Shown here in pieces: positions 13,903 to 22,483 of a DNA stretch of 57,035 bases (its first letter is position 1; every line of letters begins with the position of its first letter). The stretch spans positions 1 through 57,035 of IMG/VR virus record IMGVR_UViG_3300045303_000150; one strand, written 5' to 3'. The position numbers were made by a program, and so were the translations under genes. The notes under the pieces are model-generated. The model made no database searches. It saw nothing but the letters and a program-made list of their open reading frames with translations, and was not told the origin of the DNA. The stretch comes from a virus.

Positions 13903-14802
13903 ATGGCGTACAACGGCGCAGGAAGCCTCTTTGCCCTGGGCATGAGGATGACCAAGCTCGACCAGAACGGCAACCCGTTGGTCGGGGCTCGCAACTCGTA
14001 CACCACCGACTCGCTGATTCAGGCGCAGCTCGGTCTGGAATACGAGGATGGCGACGAAATCGTTCAGAAGAACGGTGCTGGCATCATTTGCCTGACCTAC
14101 AAGGCAAATGACAGCCTGAAGCGCGGCACCATTTCGGGGCTCCAGGTGTGCTCGCCGGACCCGAACGTTCTTCAGTTCGCGATCGGTGGCCGCGTGCTGG
14201 AGCGCGGCGCGAACCAGGTCGGCTACGCCGCGCCTGAGGTGGGCAGCGACCCGAACCCCAACGGCTTCTCGTTGGAGTTGTGGACGCGCGCGATCATCGA
14301 CGGCGCTTTCGCGGGGTATTTCTGGTGGGTCATCCCGCGTGCGAACCTTCGCCCGTCGGGTGACTGGACGCTGTCGGGTGCGGACCCGCTGGTTCCCGAG
14401 TTCGAGGGCACCGCGACCCAGAACCCGAACTGGCTGGACGGGCCGAACAACGATTGGGAGTTCGCTTCCGATCGCGTGTGGCAGTTCGTTCAGGTCGACA
14501 CGTTGCCGGACTTGACCCCCGCTTTCCACGCGGTCGTGGCCAACCCGGTGGTTGCCTCCCTCGCGGTCACTCCGGACCCCGGAGCGGCGGCCGTGGGCGG
14601 CACTCAGCAGATGGTTGCCACCGCGACGCTCACCCCGAGCGGCACGAAGATCGTCACGAACGCCGCCACCTGGGCGTCCAGCGACGAGACCAAGGCGACC
14701 GTTTCCCAGGCTGGTCTGGTCACCGGCGTCGCACCCGGCACCGCGAACATTTCCGCGACGTACGCGGGCCAGACGGACACCGTGGTCACCACCATCACGT
14801 AG
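13903..14802 (+). CDS. Probable major tail protein with C-terminal Ig-like domain, 299 aa
   Basis: ATG 13903 follows AAGGAGGAGA. Residues 1-210 resemble an actinophage tail tube subunit (DSLIQAQLGLEYEDGDEIVQKNGAG; FSLELWTRAIIDG). Residues 218-299 form a bacterial Ig-like group 2 domain (VASLAVTPDPGAAAVGGTQQ; ATWASSDETKATVSQAG-LVTGVAPGTANISATY). Such Ig domains decorate tail tubes and may bind cell-surface sugars. It lies before the connector genes, earlier than the usual tail-tube position; a capsid decoration protein is the alternative reading. Confidence 0.75.
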   Translation: MAYNGAGSLFALGMRMTKLDQNGNPLVGARNSYTTDSLIQAQLGLEYEDGDEIVQKNGAGIICLTYKANDSLKRGTISGLQVCSPDPNVLQFAIGGRVLERGANQVGYAAPEVGSDPNPNGFSLELWTRAIIDGAFAGYFWWVIPRANLRPSGDWTLSGADPLVPEFEGTATQNPNWLDGPNNDWEFASDRVWQFVQVDTLPDLTPAFHAVVANPVVASLAVTPDPGAAAVGGTQQMVATATLTPSGTKIVTNAATWASSDETKATVSQAGLVTGVAPGTANISATYAGQTDTVVTTIT

Positions 14803-14812
14803 TCCGAATCGA

Positions 14813-14868
14813 CCCTGAGGACGCGGGGCAGACCCCTCGCACGAGGGCAGACCCTCGCGTCCTCGGGG
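14813..14868 (+). terminator. Imperfect long hairpin after the tail protein gene
   Basis: A 13-bp stem (14813-14825 with 14856-14868, CCCTGAGGACGCG, one G-U) closes a loop that contains a tandem near-repeat (GGGCAGACCC-CTCGC twice). No U-run. It probably trims or attenuates the abundant tail protein message. Confidence 0.6.
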
Positions 14869-14925
14869 TTGCAGGCCACTCGCCTAGAGTGGATGGGTGA
14901 TGAACGCATCGGCAGGAGAGACCCC

Positions 14926-15738
14926 ATGACAGCACCGGACCCCGTGGATGTGTCCCCCGCACCGCGTTCGTCTGTGCTGTGCGCGCCATGGGCGACTCCT
15001 GCCGATGTGCCCGAAACCCGCCGCCCTCTCCTCTCCAACGAGGAGTGGGAAGTCAAGCTCATGCAGGCGTCGGAGATCCTCTTCTACCTCTCCGGCCGCC
15101 GCTTCTACGGCGGCGACTGCACGGAGACCGTGACGCTGCGCTCGCGGCCGCCAGCACCCGGCACCGGCTCGTGGCCCTACCACGCATCGTGGGGTGACTG
15201 CTCCTGCTGGAGCCTGGGCAGCATCATCGACTCCTGGCTGTACCCGCCGCCGTCCGGCCTGTACTCGGGGAACCACTACCGCGCGATGGCGATTCAGCTT
15301 CCGCGCGCGCCGGTCACCCAGATCACGGCCGTGTTGCAGAACGGCGTGCCGTTCACTGACTTCCGCGTGACTCGCTCCGGCTACCTGGAGCGCACCGACG
15401 GCGGAAGCTGGAATGTCTGCGACGACTCGACCGCCGTCACCTACAAGTTCGGCAACCCGCCGCCGGAGAGCGGCGTTCAGGCGGCCGTCGAACTCGCCAT
15501 CCAGTTTGCGCTGGCGGAAGCTGGCGACTCGGAATGCATGCTTCCTCAGCGCGTCCAGTCCGTCACCCGGCAGGGCATCACGATGACCGTGCTCGATCCG
15601 CAGGAGTTCCTGAAGGACGGCCGCACGGGCATCTACTTTGTGGATCTCTTCCTGGCCTCGGTTAACCCCTTGTCCAGGGGTCAACGTGCTAGGGTGTGGT
15701 CGCCGGATATCCCGTCTACCAGCAGGCAGGCACCATGA
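14926..15738 (+). CDS. Head-to-tail adaptor-like protein, 270 aa
   Basis: ATG 14926 has a good AGGAGAG site; the longer in-frame start at 14869 lies within the hairpin above. The pattern (NEEWEVKLMQASEILFYLSGRRFYGGDCTETV, then YRAMAIQLPRAPVTQITAVLQNG) is like actinophage head-tail connector proteins that sit under the portal. The C-terminus has an SVTRQGITMTV stretch typical of this class. It overlaps the next gene by 4 bases. Confidence 0.7.
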   Translation: MTAPDPVDVSPAPRSSVLCAPWATPADVPETRRPLLSNEEWEVKLMQASEILFYLSGRRFYGGDCTETVTLRSRPPAPGTGSWPYHASWGDCSCWSLGSIIDSWLYPPPSGLYSGNHYRAMAIQLPRAPVTQITAVLQNGVPFTDFRVTRSGYLERTDGGSWNVCDDSTAVTYKFGNPPPESGVQAAVELAIQFALAEAGDSECMLPQRVQSVTRQGITMTVLDPQEFLKDGRTGIYFVDLFLASVNPLSRGQRARVWSPDIPSTSRQAP

Positions 15739-15962
15739 GCCACGACCCGTACGCCCCCATTGGCCAGCCGCTGAACGCCAGCACGAGCGGCCGCACGCCG
15801 GACGTGGTCATCGTGGATGACCCGCCCGCAGAGACTCCCGACTCTGCGCCGGTGGCTGAACCCGCCGCTGAGCCCACGAGCGACGCGCCAGCGGCCCTGA
15901 CTCCTGAAGAGGAGCTGGCCGCACAGCTGGCCGCCCTGGACGCGCTGCGCGAGTCGGAATGA
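15735..15962 (+). CDS. Small acidic Pro/Ala-rich protein, 75 aa
   Basis: ATG 15735 overlaps the upstream TGA. The product is low-complexity (PPAETPDSAPVAEPAAEPTSDAP) with a short C-terminal helix (EEELAAQLAALDAL). Genes of this type often sit among connector genes; function is unknown. A partial palindrome AACCCC-ttgtcca-GGGGT at 15664-15681 lies upstream inside the previous gene. Confidence 0.75.
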   Translation: MSHDPYAPIGQPLNASTSGRTPDVVIVDDPPAETPDSAPVAEPAAEPTSDAPAALTPEEELAAQLAALDALRESE

Positions 15963-16495
15963 CGGGGCCGCTCGGTAAGCGGATCTCCGTGGCCGAACTC
16001 GGCCTGGCCATCCTGGCGGGCGTCCAGGAGCACTACGCCGCGTCCGACCTGACGTTGCCGGACCGGCAGTACCTCGCGCCCGGCAACCCGGAAGAGGTCG
16101 CGTGGGACTGCGAACAGCTTGTGGTCGCGCTGACCGGGATCGGGTGGGGGCAGGCTGAAGACCAGTCGTCGCTGGCCCCCAAGCCGGGCGCTCAGGTGTC
16201 CGTCAACGCGCTGCGCCACGCCATCTTCTCCGTGCAGATCGTGCGCTGTACGCCCAAGCCAGAGGGCAGGAACGCCACCTTTCCGACCGTCGAAGCAGTT
16301 CACGAAGCAGGCATCGTGTTCATGCAGGACGCTGGCATGATTTCCCAGGCACTGGTAGTGATCGCGTCGCGCATGCGCCAAGGACTGTCCGGCTCCGGCC
16401 TGGTGGAACCTGGCGTGGTCAACATGATCGGCCCCTCTGGTGGCCTGCACGCGGTTGAAGGGACCATCGCGATCACGTCGGGAGTTCTGACGTGA
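15959..16495 (+). CDS. Head-tail connector / tail terminator-like protein, 178 aa
   Basis: ATG 15959 overlaps the upstream TGA. Features: WDCEQLVVALTGIGWG, then AIFSVQIVRCTPKPEG, then helical VFMQDAGMISQALVVIASRM and a closing beta GGLHAVEGTIAITSG. The layout and position (just before an HK97 gp10-like gene) fit a tail terminator or head-tail stopper. Exact role is inferred. Confidence 0.65.
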   Translation: MTGPLGKRISVAELGLAILAGVQEHYAASDLTLPDRQYLAPGNPEEVAWDCEQLVVALTGIGWGQAEDQSSLAPKPGAQVSVNALRHAIFSVQIVRCTPKPEGRNATFPTVEAVHEAGIVFMQDAGMISQALVVIASRMRQGLSGSGLVEPGVVNMIGPSGGLHAVEGTIAITSGVLT

Positions 16496-16911
16496 CGCTG
16501 AAGTTCAAGCTGGCCAACCTGGATGTGAAGCTGTACCCCGGGGAGCCGGGGCTGTTCGTGCGCGACCCGGACGGCCCCGTGATTCGCGACCTGCGCCGCC
16601 GCATGACGCGCGCGAAGGCCGGAGCCCAGCGCATGGTGCGCAAGCGCACTGGCCGCCTGTTCGCCAGCATCCGCATGAACGACACCTTCACCAAGCGCGG
16701 CCCCATCGTCGAAGTGCTGGCCGGTGGACGCGGCTTCAAGTACACGATGGTGGAGCACGACGGCTCGCCGCCGCACATCATCCGCGCCCGGTTCAAGAAG
16801 TCCCTACGCTTCCAGGTCGCCGGTCAGACCGTCTTCCGCAAGCAAGTCCGCCACCCTGGCACGACCGGGACCAAGTTCCTGGAGCGCGCGTTGCCACTCG
16901 CTGGCGGCTGA
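16492..16911 (+). CDS. HK97 gp10-like tail component, 139 aa
   Basis: GTG 16492 overlaps the upstream TGA. It is basic and carries the TGRLFASIRMND...YTMVEHDGSPPHIIRA pattern with a C-terminal FLERALPLA, as in HK97 gp10-family proteins involved in tail completion. The usual length for the family is 110-150 residues, which agrees. Confidence 0.78.
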   Translation: MTLKFKLANLDVKLYPGEPGLFVRDPDGPVIRDLRRRMTRAKAGAQRMVRKRTGRLFASIRMNDTFTKRGPIVEVLAGGRGFKYTMVEHDGSPPHIIRARFKKSLRFQVAGQTVFRKQVRHPGTTGTKFLERALPLAGG

Positions 16912-16937
16912 TTCACCACCCACAGGAGAGATCGCCC

Positions 16938-17456
16938 ATGAAAAGCTTCGGCTCGCACACCCCGAAACCACCCGTCCGCGAACCGTTCCAGCTGAAGTAC
17001 CTCAGCGAGGACGGCGAGCCTCGCGTCTTCGATGGCCAGGTGGCCGCCGTCGCCAACGGGGCCGCGCTCACGTCCGTCATGCACTCGCTGCGCACGGACA
17101 ATGACGACGCCGTGGATCGCATCATGAACCTGCTGCTCCGGCAGATGGACGACAAGGACGGCCTGGTCAGCGTCAAGTGGCAGCCCATCGAGCTGGCGAA
17201 GCCGGTGGACCTGGACGACGATGAGCTGGCCGAGTTCGAGCCGTCCTACCGTGGCCCGGACGGCGAGATCTACCCGTTCAGCGACGCCGAGAAGCTGGAC
17301 TCCTGGAAGGATCCGTCCAGGTGGTCGACGCGCCGCCGGTGGCTGCACCTCATGCGCGAGGATGATGACGCCGTCATCGACGTGGACGACCTGATCAAGG
17401 TGCTCGAATGGGCCATCGGGCTGGCGTCTGAACGCCCTACGCCACCGCGTACCTGA
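16938..17456 (+). CDS. Tail assembly chaperone (G-like product), 172 aa
   Basis: ATG 16938 follows CAGGAGAGA. It is acidic, with a CTD of VIDVDDLIKVLEWAIGLASERP. Position directly before the tape measure gene and a downstream open -1 frame (17432-17716) identify it as the shorter of two tail chaperone products that handle the tape measure during tail assembly. It ends at TGA 17454-17456 unless ribosomes shift. Confidence 0.85.
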   Translation: MKSFGSHTPKPPVREPFQLKYLSEDGEPRVFDGQVAAVANGAALTSVMHSLRTDNDDAVDRIMNLLLRQMDDKDGLVSVKWQPIELAKPVDLDDDELAEFEPSYRGPDGEIYPFSDAEKLDSWKDPSRWSTRRRWLHLMREDDDAVIDVDDLIKVLEWAIGLASERPTPPRT

Positions 17457-17716
17457 TCTCCAGGTTCGCGGTAGAAGGCGAGTACGCCACGTACGTCCGG
17501 GGCAAGCTGGTGCTGGCAGGCATTGACTCGCGGGTGCCTCTCGCTACCTGGCTGGACGCCGTGTATGCCATCGTCGCAGAAGCCCCGCACTCGATCCTTG
17601 GTCCGCTGGAAGACCAGCTCACGATCCACTCAGGACGCATCCGGCCGGACCGGGAGACGTGGGGTATGTCTCCGGAGCAAATCCGGATGCAGAACAGGCT
17701 GACAGGGCAGCACTAG
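17432..17716 (+). CDS. Tail assembly chaperone extension (T-like), made by -1 frameshift
   Basis: This -1 frame is open from 17432 to TGA-free 17716 and encodes TAYLISRFAVEGEYATYVRG... WLDAVYAIVAEAP, clearly protein-like, but has no good start of its own. The shift must fall between 17432 and 17453. The best slip I can see is CGC-CCT-ACG at 17433-17441, where a proline tRNA on CCU could re-pair with CCC (17435-17437). The fused product would be about 259 residues. The exact slip site is inference. Confidence 0.75.
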   Translation, partial: TPYATAYLISRFAVEGEYATYVRGKLVLAGIDSRVPLATWLDAVYAIVAEAPHSILGPLEDQLTIHSGRIRPDRETWGMSPEQIRMQNRLTGQH

Positions 17717-17735
17717 CGCAGGAGGGAAGGCGGAC

Positions 17736-20513
17736 GTGGCACGCGTCATCGGCGAAGCGAAGATCCGTCTCTCCATTGAAGGCGCTGGCCTGGGCGCGGC
17801 CATCAAGCGTGAGATCAAGCAGGCCTCCCGCGAGGCGTTCAGCGGGGGCATTTTCGACGACGCGGACAAGGAAGCCGACGCCACCTCGAAGAGGGTTGGT
17901 AGCCGGTTCACGTCGATGTTCGGCAAGCTGACCAGCTTGGGCAAGTCGTTCGGGTCGGTGCTCGCCAGCGGCGCGAAGCTGGCGAGCATTGGCGCGGCCG
18001 CCGGTGCCGGGCTGGCGGGCATCACGTCCCTGACCACGGGCGTGATCGGGTTGATCGGCGTGCTGGGCAACGCCGCTGGCGTGGCCGGTCTGCTGCCCGC
18101 CGCGTTCGCTGGATTCCTTGCGGTGTCCACCACCATCAAGCTGGGCACCCAGGGAATCAGCGAGTCGTTCAAGGCGCTGGCGTCCGGCGACGTGGCGAAG
18201 TTCAACGAGTCGCTGAAGGGGCTCGCGCCGTCCGCGCAGGAGTTCGTGAAGTCGATCAAGGGCATCAAGCCTGAGTTCGACAAGATGCAGTTGCAGGTGC
18301 AGCAGAACCTGTTCGACGGCCTAGGCAAGGGCGTTCAGAACCTCGCAACCCGGTACCTGCCGGTGGCCCGTGACCTCTTCGGGAGCCTGGCCACGACCAT
18401 CAACGCGGCAGGCAAGGAGGCGATCAGCTTCGCCGACGACGGCGAGACCGTCGGTCAGGTCAGCCTGCTGGTCGATAGCCTGAAGTCCTCGTTCGCCAAC
18501 CTCGTGCCTGCCGTGAAGCCGGTACTGTCCGCGTTCCTGGACATCGGCCAGGTGGGTGGCTCGTTCCTGCCGCAGATCACGGCCGGAGTGAGCGGCCTGG
18601 CCATCAAGTTCGGCGACTTCATTCGGACGGCCGCGTCATCCGGCGCGCTGTCCGACTTTTTCCAGACCGCCATCGACACGGTCAAGCAGCTAGGCACGGT
18701 CCTCAAGAACGTGTTCGGGATCTTCCGTGGCGTCTTCGAGGCTGCCCAGGCCAGCGGTGGCGGCTTCCTAAACAACCTCGTGGAGATCACAGGGCAGATC
18801 AAGGAGTTCGTCAACTCGGCCCAGGGTATGACCGCTCTGACTACGTTCTTCTCGTCCATGAAGGCCGTCGTAGCCGCCGTCCTGCCTGTCTTTCTTCAGC
18901 TCGCCCAGGTGGTTGGCACGACCCTCGTTCCCATCATCGCGAACCTGGCGACCACCATCGGTCCCGCGCTGGTGCCGGTCGTGCAGGCGCTGGGCGTTGC
19001 GCTCCAGGCGGCCGCGCCTGGCATTGCCGCACTGGGCCAGGGCTTCGCCGCGCTGATTCAGGGGATCGCTCCGGCGCTGCCCGCGATCGGCCAGCTGGCG
19101 GCTGTCCTCGGCCAGGGCCTCGGTCAGGTGATGGCCACCCTGGGTCCGGTCATCGGCCAGTTTGCCCAGGTGCTCGCCGGTGTGCTGGCTCAAGCCATCC
19201 CGCCCCTGATTCCGATCATCACCAGCCTGGTGCAGATCATCGGCCAGATCTTGACCGCCGTCGCGCCGCTGATACCGCCGATCGTCCAGCTCGCGGCCGC
19301 CGCACTCGGCCCGCTGTTGACGATCATCCAGGCGCTGATACCGCCCTTCCAGCTCTTGATCAACAACGTCTTGAAGGCGATCCAGCCGATCTTGCCCGTG
19401 ATCGCGAATGCCTTCGCTCAGCTCGGTGCTGCCCTCGCGCCGCTGGCCGGTGCTCTCGGTCAGGCCGTGGTGCAGATCTTCAGTGCGCTGCTGCCCGTAT
19501 TGAATCCGCTGATAACCGCAATTCTCGCAATTGTGCAGGCCGTGATTCCGCTGATCCCGCCGCTGATCACAATTATCCAGACGCTCGCGCCTATCATCGC
19601 ATTGTTCGCGCAGCTGACCGCGACCATTATCGGATTCATAGCGAGCGCCATTACGCCGCTCGCAAATGCATTCGGCGTAGTCGCGTCGGTAATCGCTGGT
19701 GCTATGAACGTTGTGCTCTCGGTAATTTCCGGTGTCGTAAACACAGTGACAGCTATTTTCTCCGGGCTGCTCACAATTGTCTCGTCAATTTGGAACACGA
19801 TTTCTAGCACCATCACCGGAATCGTAGGTCGTATCGGAAGCTTTATAAGCTCCGGATTCCAGGGTTTCGTGAATACGGTGAAGACCGCATTCACCAATAT
19901 CGTAAATGCGGTCTCGTCTGGCGTGTCGAGCGCGGTCAGTTTCGTCGCCCAGCTACCCGGCAAGATATTGAGCGCCGTGGGCAATTTCGCGTCGCTATTG
20001 TTCAACGCCGGACGCGACCTTTTGCAGGGTCTTATCAATGGGATCACCGGCATGGTGAAGGGCGTTATCGACAAGGTTGTGAGCGTTGGCAAGTCGATCC
20101 TGAGCGGCATCAAGGGCGCGCTGGGAATCTCCAGCCCCTCGAAGGAGATGGCGAAGATCGGCGTCTTCATCGGTGAGGGTCTGATCAAGGGCATCGACAA
20201 GATCACTCCGGCCGTGAACAATGCGGCCAGCGCGCTGGCGAACGGCGTTACCGACACGATGGGCGCGCCCCTGAATATGGCCTTCGCGACCAACCCGACC
20301 GGCGCAAGCGGCAACAACCTGACCGCGATCCCTGGCACCGGGATGATCCAGAACAACTACATGCTGCCCGGCACCGACGTGAAGCAGTTCGCAGACACCG
20401 TGCTCCGGCGCGCGAACACCGACCTGCTCAGCGGGGCGTCCACGTTCTCCGTGCAGCGTCAGGGCGTGCAGGATGGCGTTAACGATCAGCACTTGACGGG
20501 GGTGGCACTGTGA
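17736..20513 (+). CDS. Tape measure protein, 925 aa
   Basis: GTG 17736 follows CAGGAGGGAAGG. It is a long, Ala/Gly/Val/Ile-rich helical protein with many hydrophobic stretches (residues about 100-160 and 380-720) and a C-terminal block NFASLLFNAGRDLLQGLINGITGMVKGVIDKV and GALGISSPSKEMAKIGVFIGEGLIKGI, typical of tape measure C-termini. At about 0.15 nm per residue the tail would be near 140 nm. Bases about 19480-20050 are visibly poorer in GC and use A/T-ending codons (ATT, AAT, GTA), unlike both flanks, suggesting a recombined segment. Confidence 0.93.
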   Translation: MARVIGEAKIRLSIEGAGLGAAIKREIKQASREAFSGGIFDDADKEADATSKRVGSRFTSMFGKLTSLGKSFGSVLASGAKLASIGAAAGAGLAGITSLTTGVIGLIGVLGNAAGVAGLLPAAFAGFLAVSTTIKLGTQGISESFKALASGDVAKFNESLKGLAPSAQEFVKSIKGIKPEFDKMQLQVQQNLFDGLGKGVQNLATRYLPVARDLFGSLATTINAAGKEAISFADDGETVGQVSLLVDSLKSSFANLVPAVKPVLSAFLDIGQVGGSFLPQITAGVSGLAIKFGDFIRTAASSGALSDFFQTAIDTVKQLGTVLKNVFGIFRGVFEAAQASGGGFLNNLVEITGQIKEFVNSAQGMTALTTFFSSMKAVVAAVLPVFLQLAQVVGTTLVPIIANLATTIGPALVPVVQALGVALQAAAPGIAALGQGFAALIQGIAPALPAIGQLAAVLGQGLGQVMATLGPVIGQFAQVLAGVLAQAIPPLIPIITSLVQIIGQILTAVAPLIPPIVQLAAAALGPLLTIIQALIPPFQLLINNVLKAIQPILPVIANAFAQLGAALAPLAGALGQAVVQIFSALLPVLNPLITAILAIVQAVIPLIPPLITIIQTLAPIIALFAQLTATIIGFIASAITPLANAFGVVASVIAGAMNVVLSVISGVVNTVTAIFSGLLTIVSSIWNTISSTITGIVGRIGSFISSGFQGFVNTVKTAFTNIVNAVSSGVSSAVSFVAQLPGKILSAVGNFASLLFNAGRDLLQGLINGITGMVKGVIDKVVSVGKSILSGIKGALGISSPSKEMAKIGVFIGEGLIKGIDKITPAVNNAASALANGVTDTMGAPLNMAFATNPTGASGNNLTAIPGTGMIQNNYMLPGTDVKQFADTVLRRANTDLLSGASTFSVQRQGVQDGVNDQHLTGVAL

Positions 20514-21436
20514 CGGCTCCGGCGGTCAACATCTACACGCACATGCCATCGGTCCCGACCGACGGCCAGTACCGCATGGGGCCTGGGCTGGACACCAGCG
20601 TGACGGACATCTGGCTGAACACTCAGATGGCCAACGGTACGTACATCGCGGTCGGCGAGCCGGAAGGCTGGGAGGGGATCGAGTTCATCACCCCGATCGA
20701 CCAGGCTGGTGGCCGCGACGGCGGACTGATTGGTCCCAACAGCGTCGCGCCCCGCACGTTGGCCGTGGAGGGTGCGATGGTCGCTCCGGACGCTGCGACT
20801 CTGCGGGACAACATTCGGACGATGCGGGCCATGCTGGGCCCCCGGAAGACCGTTGTCTGGGACCAGTACGACTTCGGCGAGCGCGTGCGGATGGGCCTGG
20901 TCTGCCGCGCCGTCGGTGACTTCCGCTCCACGCCGGTCATGGGACACCAGCGCGGCGGCGTCGCCACGCGCTTCAACTTCACCTTGGTGGCCGCGAACCC
21001 GCCATGGAAGTACGGCACCGGGCCTGCGCTCTCGAACTGCATGGGCCTGCCTGTGTCGTCCGTCTCTGGGCGCACCTACAACAAGACGTACAGCTGGAAC
21101 TACGGGGCGACGACGAACCCCGGCGGCATGATGAACCTGTTCAACGCGGGTGACATCGACGCGTGGCCGGTCTTCACCATCACCGGCGCGGTGGACAACC
21201 CGGTCATCTCCAACGAGAGCACCGGCCAGACGTTTACGCTGACCAGCTCGGTAGCGTCCGGTCAGACAGTCGTGATCGATGGGCGCACCGGAGTTATCAC
21301 GCCGTCGCAATACCGGATCGTTGGGCGACCTTTCCCCCTCGTGCCGGGGAACAACACGATACGCTGGCGTGCGACCAGCGGCACCTTCACCGTTGACGCG
21401 TCGCTCTGCCTGAGCTGGCGAAACACCTGGGAGTAG
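20510..21436 (+). CDS. Distal tail protein-like minor tail protein, 308 aa
   Basis: GTG 20510 overlaps the tape measure stop. The order and features (IEFITPIDQAGGRDGGLIGPNSVAPRTLAVEGAMVAPDAATLRDNIRTMRAML; then an ITGAVDNPVISNESTGQTFTL beta domain) match distal tail (Dit) proteins that form the hub at the tail end. Confidence 0.8.
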   Translation: MTAPAVNIYTHMPSVPTDGQYRMGPGLDTSVTDIWLNTQMANGTYIAVGEPEGWEGIEFITPIDQAGGRDGGLIGPNSVAPRTLAVEGAMVAPDAATLRDNIRTMRAMLGPRKTVVWDQYDFGERVRMGLVCRAVGDFRSTPVMGHQRGGVATRFNFTLVAANPPWKYGTGPALSNCMGLPVSSVSGRTYNKTYSWNYGATTNPGGMMNLFNAGDIDAWPVFTITGAVDNPVISNESTGQTFTLTSSVASGQTVVIDGRTGVITPSQYRIVGRPFPLVPGNNTIRWRATSGTFTVDASLCLSWRNTWE

Positions 21437-21439
21437 AGA

Positions 21440-22483
21440 ATGGCACTGATCACCCCGCCGGGGTATCTCCAGGCTGGCACGTACGACGCTGTCAAGGACC
21501 GTCAGTACCTGGTCACCACCCGGATGTACAAGCAGTCCGGCGACAACTCGCGCGCGCGCTCCGGCCTCCTGCCCGACCTCAACGCGTGGTCGGCTCCCTA
21601 CTCGAACACCGGCTTCAACATCACCATCGGCCCGTTCCGCGCCGTCATTTCCAACACGTTCGCCGCGAATGCCGGTGACTACATCGCGGTATCGGCCGCC
21701 AACGAATCGCGCACGCTGACAGGCAGCTCGCCGACCACCAACCGGATCGACGTGGTGGGCGTGCAGGTTCGGGACGCCTTCTACTCCGGCGCGTTCAACG
21801 ACGTGGACGTGGTTGTTGTGCAGGGCACACCCGCCGCCGGAACGCCCGCCGTTCCCACGCTGCCCGCTGGCTTCCTGCCCTTCTACCAGCTGGCCGTCAA
21901 CGCCAGCTCGACCCAGGCCGTGGTCACCGACGTACGCAAGCGGACGGCGCTGGTTGGCTCCCAGATCCCGATCTTCGACAACCAGGTGGGCGACGCTGGC
22001 GTCTACTTCGGCGAGAAGGAGGTACTGCCCGGCTCCGGCGCGATCCCTGCGCGTGAGCGCATGTGGGGGCAGGACTCCGCTTGGCACGGGATCACGCCGT
22101 ACGCGCTGGACTTCGGCGCCTACGTGCTGACCTCCAGCACGGCCAACCGCGTGATCGGCAGTCTCTCCGTGGCCGATCCCGGCTACCGGTACAAGCTCGT
22201 GTTCTCTGGGGCAATCTGGGCAGGCATTGACCCGGTTTGCGGCTGGGCATTCAACGTCCGTTCCGGCGGTTCCGGCGGCACGATCCACGGCACGCCGGGC
22301 GCGTACGAAACTCGCGACTCCGTGTACAACGGCACCAACTCGATCCCGATCACCGGCGCGTCTGCTGTCCTGACCGGTGCCATCACCCTGGAAATCTGGG
22401 CCCAGCGCAAGTTTGGCGCTGGCACTCAGGGCTTGGCCGTGGACCCCGGCACGGCCGTTTCCGTGCTGGTGGTGCCGATGTGA
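21440..22483 (+). CDS. Minor tail protein, 347 aa
   Basis: ATG 21440 follows the previous gene by 3 bases. Residues about 45-120 carry SGLLPDLNAWSAPY, FNITIGPFRAVISN and NRIDVVGVQVRDAF, common in actinophage baseplate or fibre-base proteins. The C-terminal part is beta-rich (SGGSGGTIHGTPGAYETRDSVYNG). Likely virion tail tip component. Confidence 0.75.
   Translation: MALITPPGYLQAGTYDAVKDRQYLVTTRMYKQSGDNSRARSGLLPDLNAWSAPYSNTGFNITIGPFRAVISNTFAANAGDYIAVSAANESRTLTGSSPTTNRIDVVGVQVRDAFYSGAFNDVDVVVVQGTPAAGTPAVPTLPAGFLPFYQLAVNASSTQAVVTDVRKRTALVGSQIPIFDNQVGDAGVYFGEKEVLPGSGAIPARERMWGQDSAWHGITPYALDFGAYVLTSSTANRVIGSLSVADPGYRYKLVFSGAIWAGIDPVCGWAFNVRSGGSGGTIHGTPGAYETRDSVYNGTNSIPITGASAVLTGAITLEIWAQRKFGAGTQGLAVDPGTAVSVLVVPM

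Noticed and set aside
15661-15695. AACCCC-ttgtcca-GGGGT with TGCTAGGGT as a member of the promoter family
   Set aside because: The -10-like box lies 8 bases beyond the dyad and no -35 is at 17 bp; may be a chance element in coding sequence.
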